Below, in pieces: positions 1-7,877 of a DNA stretch of 64,000 bases; the stretch's first letter is position 1, and every line of letters begins with the position of its first letter. A model generated the notes under the pieces. The model was not told where the DNA came from and searched no databases. It saw only the letters and a list, made by a program, of their open reading frames with translations. The stretch comes from an uncultured bacterium (GTDB lineage: Bacteria > Bacteroidota > Ignavibacteria > UBA10030 > BY39). The stretch covers positions 1 to 64,000 of the forward strand of contig CALCJK010000010.1 of assembly GCA_937967455.1 (NCBI GenBank), read 5' to 3'. A program made the position numbers and the translations under genes.

Positions 1-1
1 A

Positions 2-991
2 GTAGACTCGAGTTCGGAGTTAAGAGTAACTACGATGGACACAACGAGTCATGAATTTAGCTGGGAGATAACATATTTTGGAGATGGGGGTATCAATAGG
101 CTTTTAGATGTAGCGATAATAAATGATACACTTGCATATGCGGTGGGGGAGATATATAAAAGAGATTCAACGGGACAGTTTGAGACGGAACCCTATAATG
201 CTGTAAGATGGGATGGTACAAAATGGAACCTGATAAGAATACCAACTAGAATGTATGGTGGATATATTGGAACTTTTCCTTTGAAAACTGTTTTTGTATT
301 TTCACCAAATGATATCTGGACATTCTCTACAGCAGGCTCGTATTCTCATTGGAATGGACAACAATGGAGTACAGAATATGTCGCTGAACGTTCTGGTGGT
401 GGAACAAAACTATGGGGAACTAGTTCTAATAATTTGTACCTTTGTGGTACGAATGGCTCATTATCGCATTTCGATGGCACGACGTGGCGGCGGTTGGAGA
501 GCGGGACGATACAAACTATGGGTGACATATATGGTGTAGTAAACGAAGAGAAAAAAATTCATTATATACTTGCTGCAGCTTCGAATGTTGTTAATTCAAG
601 TGAACAGAAAATAATTAAAATAAATAAAGGTAATGTAATAGATACAATAAAATGGTCGACAGGCAGGGAGGTTCATTCCATATGGTTTGAAGATGAAAAT
701 AATTTATATGCTTGTGGTGGTGGTGTATTTTATAAGAGAGGATATGAAGATTGGAAAGAGATAAAAGAGATACCACTGGTTTTTACAAGACGTATAAGAG
801 GGATATCTAAGAATGATATTTTTTTAGTGGGTGACTTTGGAATAGTAGCACACTGGAATGGAACGAGCTGGAAATTATATCCAGAGGTTGCCGTAGCATT
901 GTATTATTCATGCGATTATAAAAGTAATATGCTTATTGCTGTAGGCGGAACGAGTACACGTGCTGTTATACTTAGGATGTGGAGGCAATAA
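2..991 (+). CDS. Secreted propeller-like protein with WNG..W repeats, 5' partial
   Basis: The reading frame is open back to base 2, so the ATG at 35 is not the real start and the N-terminus lies outside the window. The visible part opens with a linker-like stretch (SSSELRVTTMDTTSHEF) and continues with recurring blade-like motifs: VRWDGTKWN, HWNGQQWS, HFDGTTWRR, HWNGTSWK, each preceded by a hydrophobic strand and an NDIW or NNLY phrase. This pattern is typical of large surface or lipoprotein beta-propellers of Ignavibacteria with no assigned function. The end, AVILRMWRQ, looks like a natural C-terminus of this family, with no sorting domain in frame. The stop overlaps the ATG of a sorting-domain remnant. 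Function unknown. Confidence 0.7.
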   Translation, partial: VDSSSELRVTTMDTTSHEFSWEITYFGDGGINRLLDVAIINDTLAYAVGEIYKRDSTGQFETEPYNAVRWDGTKWNLIRIPTRMYGGYIGTFPLKTVFVFSPNDIWTFSTAGSYSHWNGQQWSTEYVAERSGGGTKLWGTSSNNLYLCGTNGSLSHFDGTTWRRLESGTIQTMGDIYGVVNEEKKIHYILAAASNVVNSSEQKIIKINKGNVIDTIKWSTGREVHSIWFEDENNLYACGGGVFYKRGYEDWKEIKEIPLVFTRRIRGISKNDIFLVGDFGIVAHWNGTSWKLYPEVAVALYYSCDYKSNMLIAVGGTSTRAVILRMWRQ

Positions 992-1092
992 TGAAAAATT
1001 TAAAGCCTACAAATATTCCAAGCGGCGTATATTTCTACAAACTGAATGCTGGTAAATTCACTTCAGTAAAAAAGATGTTGCTGATGAGGTAA
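991..1092 (+). pseudogene. Orphan remnant of a type IX sorting domain
   Basis: A 33-codon frame (ATG 991, TAA 1090-1092) encodes the last strand of a type A sorting domain: IPSGVYFYKLNAGKFTS followed by VKKMLLMR. This matches the end of the protein ending at 10946 in 22 of 25 positions. The rest of the domain, including NYPNPFNP, is missing, and the upstream gene is in another frame. I read it as debris of a lost secreted-protein gene, left by recombination or deletion. It could in principle be translated by stop-start coupling (TAATG), but a bare tail without a signal peptide has no evident use. Confidence 0.6.
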
Positions 1093-1130
1093 ATTTCTTT
1101 CCTTTTGTATCAGACCTAATTAATTAAAGA

Positions 1131-1161
1131 AAAGCCGATTCTTAGAATTAGAATCGGCTTT
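1131..1161 (+). terminator. Intrinsic terminator-like hairpin
   Basis: Perfect 12-bp inverted repeat (AAAGCCGATTCT and its complement) with a 7-nt loop, followed by an AT-rich, T-containing run. It lies 39 nt after the sorting-domain remnant and upstream of the lptF promoter, so it separates the two units. Confidence 0.7.
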
Positions 1162-1229
1162 ATTATTTTATCGATTTGATTTTAAAAAATTTGTATAATC
1201 CACAATCTAAAATTTATCAGCTATTCATT

Positions 1230-1258
1230 TTGTAAATCTCCTGTGTTGAATGTATATT
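1230..1258 (+). promoter_or_regulatory. Putative promoter of the lptF-lptG-lipocalin unit
   Basis: TTGTAA at 1230-1235, a 17-nt spacer, and TATATT at 1253-1258. The -10 box ends only 10 nt before the lptF ATG at 1269, so transcription would start a few bases before the start codon (near-leaderless message). A TATAAT at 1194-1199 is an alternative -10 but has no good -35 at the right distance. Confidence 0.45.
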
Positions 1259-1268
1259 TAAATTAAAT

Positions 1269-2645
1269 ATGATTATTTATCGCTATATAATTCGGGCTCA
1301 TATTGCACCTTTCTTTTTCTCTTTATTTACTATTCTGTTTATATTTCTACTGCAATTTGTTATGAAATATATAGATGATTTTGTTGGAAAAGGCTTGAGC
1401 TTATGGATAATATTAGAATTAATCACACTTAACTTGGCATGGATGGTTGTACTTGCTGTACCGATGTCTGTTTTAATCTCTGTACTTATGGCTTTTGGTG
1501 GCATGTCGTCTCAAAACGAAATAACAGCAATGAAAGCCAGCGGTGTTAGCTTATATAAAATGATGCTCGCTCCACTCCTTGCTTCACTTCTACTTACCTA
1601 TTTAACTATTGAGTTTAATAACAAAGTTTTGCCTGAAGCTAATCATAAGGCTAAAACATTAATGATCGACATTAGAAAAAAGAAACCTACATTAATGCTT
1701 AATCCTGGACTATTCTCTCAGGATGTTTCAGGATACAGCATTTTAGTTAGAAAAACTTTTCAGTATTCTAACGATCTTGAAGGTGTGACTATTTATGATT
1801 ATACAGATCCTGCATCGATGGTTGTGATTACAGCGAAAAAGGGAAGGGTTTCATTTACACCTGATTATAAGAAACTTATAATGGATCTTGAAGAAGGAGA
1901 AATACATCAAAAAAATTTCAATCAGGAAAACGATTACCGAAGATTGAGATTTAATAAACACAGAATTTTTATGGATGCCAGAGAATTTGCGCTTGAACGT
2001 TCTGCTGAGGGAACTTTTCAGAGAGGGGATAGAGAATTAAGCGCACAAATAATGCTTGAAATTGTAGATAGTTTAAAAATGCAAAATGATAAAATACTAA
2101 GCAACTTTGCAAAATCAACAAACTTTGATTTTGAAGTTTCAAACCTTGAAAAAAGAAGAATACAAAACTTAAAAACCGATAAAAAACAGATAATCGAAAG
2201 TATGCTTGAAGAAGTAAAATATAAAAAGAATTTTGTAGATAATCAATTGACGATGATTAATTATAATCGGAGTAGAATAAATGAATATATGGTTGAGGTA
2301 CATAAAAAATACTCCATACCATTTGCATGTATAGTTTTTGTGCTAATTGGTGCACCGCTCGGTATAATTTCGCGCAGAGGAGGATTCGGAATCGCAGCAA
2401 CATTGAGTTTAGGATTTTTCGTCATTTACTGGGCTAGCTTGATAGGTGGGGAAAAATTAGCAGATCGAGATATGATTTCTCCTTTTCTTGGAATGTGGGC
2501 AGCCAATATAATAATTGGCTTAGCAGGAATTTATCTTACAATTAGAATGGGAAGAGAAACTCCGGCTATTAACTGGAATTTTTTCAGAAAATTTATACCA
2601 AAGTCATATAGAACTGAAGAATCAACAGAAGATTTGAATAGATGA
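1269..2645 (+). CDS. lptF: LptF/LptG-family LPS export permease (first copy)
   Basis: YjgP/YjgQ family permease, one half of the inner-membrane LptFG pair that, with LptB, extracts LPS and passes it to the periplasmic Lpt bridge. Three N-terminal membrane segments (about 12-35, 48-78, 98-118) are followed by a periplasmic domain (about 120-340) and three C-terminal segments (about 345-425). The family phrase GGMSSQNEITAMKASGVSLYKM is present in the cytoplasmic loop. At 458 aa it is longer than the usual 360 or so; the extra length is a charged, helix-prone stretch at about 255-335. The stop overlaps the next ATG (ATGA). lptF versus lptG is assigned by gene order only. Confidence 0.88.
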   Translation: MIIYRYIIRAHIAPFFFSLFTILFIFLLQFVMKYIDDFVGKGLSLWIILELITLNLAWMVVLAVPMSVLISVLMAFGGMSSQNEITAMKASGVSLYKMMLAPLLASLLLTYLTIEFNNKVLPEANHKAKTLMIDIRKKKPTLMLNPGLFSQDVSGYSILVRKTFQYSNDLEGVTIYDYTDPASMVVITAKKGRVSFTPDYKKLIMDLEEGEIHQKNFNQENDYRRLRFNKHRIFMDAREFALERSAEGTFQRGDRELSAQIMLEIVDSLKMQNDKILSNFAKSTNFDFEVSNLEKRRIQNLKTDKKQIIESMLEEVKYKKNFVDNQLTMINYNRSRINEYMVEVHKKYSIPFACIVFVLIGAPLGIISRRGGFGIAATLSLGFFVIYWASLIGGEKLADRDMISPFLGMWAANIIIGLAGIYLTIRMGRETPAINWNFFRKFIPKSYRTEESTEDLNR

Positions 2646-3727
2646 AGATATTTGATTGGTATATAACAAAGCAATTTCTGATTACAACACTTTTTGCTAT
2701 AGTTGCAATTGTAATAATATTTGTGATTATTGATTTGATGGAAAACTTGGATGATTTCATAGATGGAAATGCTGATACATTTCTTGTAGCACAATATTAC
2801 ATATATTTTATGCCAGAGATTATCAAATTGATGATTCCAGTTGCGATGTTGCTCTCTGCGCTATTTACTACAGGAAGATTATCAGCATTAAATGAAATTA
2901 CGGCTATGAAGGCTGCTGGATTGAGTTTGTATCGTTATATGTTCCCATTACTGATAGTGGCGTTTTTAGTGAGTGTGTTCTCAATATATTTTAATGGATG
3001 GGTTGTACCATATACAAATAAACAAAAATATGCTCTCGCTCGAACTTATCTACACAAATACTTAAGTTACATTTCTAAATCTAACATATTTATTCAGGAT
3101 ACAGAAACAAGAATTGTATCCATAGGATATTTTGATGAAACGAGAGGTTTGGCTACAAATGTCACTATAGAAGATTTTTCTGACGCTGATCTAACAGTTG
3201 TTAGAGCTACATATAGCGCTAAACAAATGCAGTGGGATGAATATACTCAGAGCTGGAATCTCATGAATGGAAATATCAGAATTTTTAATGGGGATCAGGA
3301 AAATTATAAAACATTCGCAATACTTAACATAGGTAGATTAAATTTTAAACCTGATGATGTAAAGAAAAAACAGCAAAGACCTGATGAAATGTCGTATGAG
3401 GAAATGAAAGAGTTTATCGAAAATCAGAAGCGTGCAGGACAGGATGTATCGCGCTGGGAAGTTGATTTTTATAGTAAAATCTCTTTTCCATTTGCTAGTT
3501 TGATAGTTGTGCTTTTTGGTGTCCCTTTTTCTTCTATTAAGCGAAGAAGTGGTGTTGGTGTCGAATTTGGTATCGCAGTCGGAATTAGTTTTCTTTATAT
3601 GATTTTCTTAAAAATTAGTCAAGCGTTTGGTTATAATGGCGATTTGAATCCACTTTTTACTGCCTGGCTGGCAAATTTAATTTTCCTTGTTGCTGGTATT
3701 TACGTTTTGATTCGAGTTCCAAAATAA
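2642..3727 (+). CDS. lptG: LptF/LptG-family LPS export permease (second copy)
   Basis: Partner permease of the preceding gene, with which it overlaps by 4 nt. It has the canonical length (361 aa) and layout: three N-terminal membrane segments, the conserved loop LSALNEITAMKAAGLSLYRY, a periplasmic jelly-roll region (about 125-265) and three C-terminal segments. The N-terminus MKIFDWYITKQFL resembles LptG. LptFG normally forms a heterodimer that couples LptB ATP hydrolysis to LPS transport. The ATPase LptB and the other Lpt genes are not in this window. Confidence 0.88.
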   Translation: MKIFDWYITKQFLITTLFAIVAIVIIFVIIDLMENLDDFIDGNADTFLVAQYYIYFMPEIIKLMIPVAMLLSALFTTGRLSALNEITAMKAAGLSLYRYMFPLLIVAFLVSVFSIYFNGWVVPYTNKQKYALARTYLHKYLSYISKSNIFIQDTETRIVSIGYFDETRGLATNVTIEDFSDADLTVVRATYSAKQMQWDEYTQSWNLMNGNIRIFNGDQENYKTFAILNIGRLNFKPDDVKKKQQRPDEMSYEEMKEFIENQKRAGQDVSRWEVDFYSKISFPFASLIVVLFGVPFSSIKRRSGVGVEFGIAVGISFLYMIFLKISQAFGYNGDLNPLFTAWLANLIFLVAGIYVLIRVPK

Positions 3728-3756
3728 TTTTTAAAATGTAATTAATAGGATTTAAA

Positions 3757-4299
3757 ATGATTTATATTTTATCTATAGTTATTGCTTGTACAATTTTTTC
3801 TAACCCAAACGGAGATGAAAAAATTGAACTAAAAGTTGTACCAAATGTTGATTTAGAAAAATATTCAGGTACATGGTTCGAAATTGCTAGGTTACCAAAT
3901 AAATTCCAAAACAAATGTGCAGGAAATGTAACTGCTACTTATAAGTTACTTGAGGACGGAAAAATATCTGTGATTAATCGATGTAAAAAAAATGATGGTT
4001 CCATTATAGAAGCAGAAGGCATTGCAAAGTTAGCAAACAAAAACGGTCCCAATTCAAAACTAAAAGTGAGATTTGCTCCTGCAATTTTATCGTTCCTGCC
4101 TTTCGTTTGGGGCGATTACTGGATTATTGAGCTTTCAGCAGATTATACTTATGCCGTTGTGGGTGAGCCAAAGAGAAATTATCTCTGGGTACTTTCTCGT
4201 ACACCACAAATTGATGAAGAATTATATAATAATTTGCTTGAAAAGATTAAATTACATGGCTATGATGTTAACAAATTGGTTAAAACAAGGCAACAATAA
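3757..4299 (+). CDS. Blc-type lipocalin
   Basis: Bacterial lipocalin of the Blc/apolipoprotein D type, which binds fatty acids or lysophospholipids in the envelope. The lipocalin signature is clear: LEKYSGTWFEIARLPNKFQ near the N-terminus, then AEGIAKL, LKVRFAP, WGDYWIIELS.DYTYAVVGEP and YLWVLSRTP, with a C-terminal helix. The N-terminus is hydrophobic and contains a weak lipobox (VIAC, Cys11), but it lacks the usual basic residues, so lipidation is uncertain. It sits 29 nt after lptG and is probably cotranscribed, which fits a role in envelope lipid upkeep. Confidence 0.88.
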   Translation: MIYILSIVIACTIFSNPNGDEKIELKVVPNVDLEKYSGTWFEIARLPNKFQNKCAGNVTATYKLLEDGKISVINRCKKNDGSIIEAEGIAKLANKNGPNSKLKVRFAPAILSFLPFVWGDYWIIELSADYTYAVVGEPKRNYLWVLSRTPQIDEELYNNLLEKIKLHGYDVNKLVKTRQQ

Positions 4300-4316
4300 A
4301 TATTGATTTTAAGTTT

Positions 4317-4344
4317 TTGTAAATATTTATTTTTATTTTATATT
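4317..4344 (+). promoter_or_regulatory. Putative promoter of the amylase operon
   Basis: TTGTAA at 4317-4322 and TATATT at 4339-4344 with a 16-nt spacer; transcription would start near 4351, about 37 nt before the ATG at 4388. Surrounding sequence is very AT-rich, which lowers confidence. Confidence 0.35.
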
Positions 4345-4387
4345 AAAATTAAATAACCGCAACGAGTAACCAGAGTTGAGTCTTTAC

Positions 4388-7300
4388 ATGCATTCAGGCA
4401 AGAAGTTATTATTTATTTCGATTTTTCTAATTTTCAATTTCAGCAATTCTCAGGAAACCGATTTTTCTTACCTCCAATCACTTCCTAAATCGGATGTTTT
4501 TATTCAGGGTTTTTACTGGAACTCTACTCCGGGTGGAATATGGTATGATTCGCTTGCTAAACTTGCACCACGACTTGCTTCAGCTGGTTTTGGTGCAATT
4601 TGGTTTCCTTCACCAGTTAAGGGAATGGCAGGACCTTACTCAATGGGCTACGATCCCTACGATCATTTTGATCTCGGTGAGTATAATCAGAAAGGTTCAA
4701 TAGAAACAAGATTTGGAAGTAAACAGGAATTAATAAATGCTATTAACATATTTCATCGTGTAGGGATGGAAGTTTGGGCTGATGCAGTCATGAATCATAT
4801 GAATGGGGGGGAACAAAAACTTGCTTATGAATGCAAACCCTATCCGGCTTTTCCAGATTCTGAATATATGCTTTTTAATTATCCTAATGGATCTGGTAGA
4901 TTTAGAAAAAATGCCTCACACTTTTACCCAAATCTACAAACCTGTGATGTAAATCCACCATATCATGGTGATCCGGTCTTTCAATTTGGAGTCTGGCTTG
5001 CACACGATAAACAAAATGTTAAAGATAGTTTGATTGTGTGGGGGCAGTATCTAAGAAATGTGCTTGGATTTGATGGTTTTCGACTTGATGCCGCTAAACA
5101 TATGGATCCAATATTTGTTGGTCCGTGGTTGCAAAATGTTAATTCAGGAGGCTATGCAGTTGCTGAATATTATGGCAGTGCAAATGAAATAGCAACCTGG
5201 TTACACTATACTCAAAATGTCTTTGGTGGAGATGTCTCTGTTTTTGATTTTCCATTAAGATTTACACTGAAAGATATGTGCGATAATACAAATGGTAGTT
5301 TTGATATGAATTACCTTGATGGTGCTGGCTTGGTGAATTATGGAATATCAGGTTATGACGTTGCTACTTTTGTAGATAACCATGATTTCGATAGGATTGG
5401 TTGGGATGGAAGTATTGATATCGGTCATAGTCCTATTGTGAATGATAAACATATGGCTTATGCTTATATCATTTTTTCTGAAGGTAGACCATCTGTCTGG
5501 TTTAAGGACTATTTTGCTTATGGTTTAAATGGTAAGATAGACACATTGATCTGGATTCGGCAAAACTTTTTATGGGGCACAACCACAAAAAGAGATGGAT
5601 TAAATCCATGGTATGTTGGTGCACCCATACCACAGTTAGATCAATCGCGTGATATTTATGTCGCACGTCGAAATGGTGGAAATGGGAAACCTCAAGCTTT
5701 CCTGGTTATTAATGATAATCCAACTCAATGGCGTGGTGTTTGGGTAAATTCAGATCATCCTAACCAGATTTTTAGAGATTATACCGGGGTTGCAATTGAT
5801 AAACAAGCAGCTGCTGATGGTAGAGTTGAACTCTGGGCACCACCAAGAGGATATGCAATTTATATTCCCGATACAACACAAAAAATAAACCATCCCCCTT
5901 ATATACAAAAAATTCCCGATCTTAAAGCATTTATTAACAATTATTTTGAGTATCAAATAAATTATGGAGATCCAAATAATGATGAAGTTCAGATAACTGT
6001 GTACAATAATCCGTCTTGGTTAAGTGTTTCGAACACAGGAAAACTTTTTGGAACACCTGCATCAAGCGATTCAGGCGTTTTTGTTTTGATTGCAAAGGCA
6101 ATTGATCAGTTTGGAATGAGTGTAAGCGACACATTTTCGATTACTGTTTATACTTATCCAGTAATTGATGGAAATTTTGATGGGGAAGGCGTCTGGGGAA
6201 CTGCAATTGCAGTGGCAGATACATCTCCTGGCTGGGCAGGTGCTATGGCAAAGAATATATTTATTTCTGAAGACCCAAATTACTTCTATTTTGGGGCAGC
6301 TGTTAAAGCTTATCAGTCGTTGAATTGGGCATTTTTAATTAACACAAAACCCGGTGGTTCTTCAAGTGAAAGTTGGGGGAGAAGTATAATCTATCAACAT
6401 CCAAATTTACCAGATTATATTTTGCGTGGAAATTTTTTAGGATATGCTGAATTCCATACATGGACTGGCTCGTTTTGGTCAGGTGTTGGAACCCCTTTGA
6501 GTAGTAACTCGTATGCTGAAAATATTCTAACTGATACAATTAGTGATGGCTGGATTGAGGTTAGAATTGCAAAATCTTCATTAGGAAATCCACAAACAAT
6601 AGCAGTGCAATTTTACCTGACTGGAAATTCAAATTCTAATGCAACTTTTGATGCTTGTCCAGATGACGAAAACACAACCGCCTGGAACGGTGTAATTACT
6701 CGACTTAGATATTATGCATACCGTGGCGAGAAAAATTTAACATTTTATAATCTTCAATCTCCAGGTTCTGCTACAATATATCGAAATCAATCAGTAATGG
6801 TTTATGGGAGAGCATTTGGATTAGGAGTTACTGATTCTTCAGGTCCAGCTGATGGACTAAATGTTTGGCTTGGATATAATTCATCAAACACCAATCCTCA
6901 AAGCTGGAATAATTGGATTGAGATGAATTACTTTCAGGACATAAACAATTATGATGAGTATAGATTGAATTTTGGTAATGACTTGAATACTGGTGTTTAT
7001 TATTATGCTATTCGTTATCAGTATAAAGGAGGAGATTATCTATTTGGAGGATATAGCACAAATGGTGGAGGACTTTGGAACGGAACCACAAATATCTCTG
7101 GAACACTTACAGTGTTAGGTCCACCTGTAACTCCAATTCCTTTTTCACCAGAAAACGATGCAACGGATATTTCAGTAAATACCACTTTTTCGTGGTCATC
7201 ATCTTACTCGGCGATTCATTATCATTTACAAATATCTCTCGATAGTAATTTTACAAGTTTAATTTTTCAGGATTCAACAATTACAACAACTAATCAGTAT

Positions 7301-7873
7301 GTGGAAAATTTACCGCCATCGACATATTTATATTGGAGAGTAAGGGCAAAGAATAATTATGGTACAAGCGAGTTTTCAACAGTGAGAAAATTTTTAACTA
7401 AACTTGAAATCCAAAAATCTGTATTAACAACAGCTGGGTGGAATATGATCGCTGTGCCTGTTGTTGTTTCGGATTTTTCTAAATCAAAAATATATCCTTC
7501 ATCAATTTCTGGGGCATTCAAATATTCATCAAGTGGTTATATCTCTGTTGATACTCTGGAGAATCGGGTTGGATACTGGCTAAAATTCCCTTTGCCTGAT
7601 ACAGTTAAAATTTTAGGGACTCCACTGTATGCAGATACATTTTTCGTCAGTGAAGGATGGAATCTGATAGGAAGTATTTCTGAAGATATTTCGGTTAACG
7701 ATATTATTCAGATTCCTGATAATATAGTAGTTTCAAATTATTATTCTTATAATAGTGGTTATTTAAAAAGTGAGGTAATAAAATCCGGGGCTGCTTATTG
7801 GGTAAAAGTTAATCAATCTGGAACATTGATTTTAAATTCGCAACTAAAAATAAAAAAACAATTTAAGGAGTAA
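4388..7873 (+). CDS. Secreted GH13 alpha-amylase, multi-domain
   Basis: Extracellular alpha-amylase cutting alpha-1,4 bonds of starch. I place the start at ATG 4388 (MHSGKKLLFISIFLIF, a good signal peptide); a TTG at 4376 adds four residues. The GH13 barrel has all three catalytic residues: Asp in GFRLDAAKH (codon 5087), Glu in AVAEYYG (codon 5165) and Asp in FVDNHD (codon 5375). It is followed by a cadherin/Ig-like domain (from about codon 5890), a CBM9/DOMON-like beta domain (about 6160-6700), another beta domain, an FN3-like domain (about 7120-7390) and a GWNM module (about 7421-7842). Unlike the next gene it has no sorting domain and ends in a Lys-rich tail (KIKKQFKE). It forms an operon with the starch-binding gene 4 nt downstream. 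Confidence 0.92.
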   Translation: MHSGKKLLFISIFLIFNFSNSQETDFSYLQSLPKSDVFIQGFYWNSTPGGIWYDSLAKLAPRLASAGFGAIWFPSPVKGMAGPYSMGYDPYDHFDLGEYNQKGSIETRFGSKQELINAINIFHRVGMEVWADAVMNHMNGGEQKLAYECKPYPAFPDSEYMLFNYPNGSGRFRKNASHFYPNLQTCDVNPPYHGDPVFQFGVWLAHDKQNVKDSLIVWGQYLRNVLGFDGFRLDAAKHMDPIFVGPWLQNVNSGGYAVAEYYGSANEIATWLHYTQNVFGGDVSVFDFPLRFTLKDMCDNTNGSFDMNYLDGAGLVNYGISGYDVATFVDNHDFDRIGWDGSIDIGHSPIVNDKHMAYAYIIFSEGRPSVWFKDYFAYGLNGKIDTLIWIRQNFLWGTTTKRDGLNPWYVGAPIPQLDQSRDIYVARRNGGNGKPQAFLVINDNPTQWRGVWVNSDHPNQIFRDYTGVAIDKQAAADGRVELWAPPRGYAIYIPDTTQKINHPPYIQKIPDLKAFINNYFEYQINYGDPNNDEVQITVYNNPSWLSVSNTGKLFGTPASSDSGVFVLIAKAIDQFGMSVSDTFSITVYTYPVIDGNFDGEGVWGTAIAVADTSPGWAGAMAKNIFISEDPNYFYFGAAVKAYQSLNWAFLINTKPGGSSSESWGRSIIYQHPNLPDYILRGNFLGYAEFHTWTGSFWSGVGTPLSSNSYAENILTDTISDGWIEVRIAKSSLGNPQTIAVQFYLTGNSNSNATFDACPDDENTTAWNGVITRLRYYAYRGEKNLTFYNLQSPGSATIYRNQSVMVYGRAFGLGVTDSSGPADGLNVWLGYNSSNTNPQSWNNWIEMNYFQDINNYDEYRLNFGNDLNTGVYYYAIRYQYKGGDYLFGGYSTNGGGLWNGTTNISGTLTVLGPPVTPIPFSPENDATDISVNTTFSWSSSYSAIHYHLQISLDSNFTSLIFQDSTITTTNQYVENLPPSTYLYWRVRAKNNYGTSEFSTVRKFLTKLEIQKSVLTTAGWNMIAVPVVVSDFSKSKIYPSSISGAFKYSSSGYISVDTLENRVGYWLKFPLPDTVKILGTPLYADTFFVSEGWNLIGSISEDISVNDIIQIPDNIVVSNYYSYNSGYLKSEVIKSGAAYWVKVNQSGTLILNSQLKIKKQFKE

Positions 7874-7877
7874 AAAA

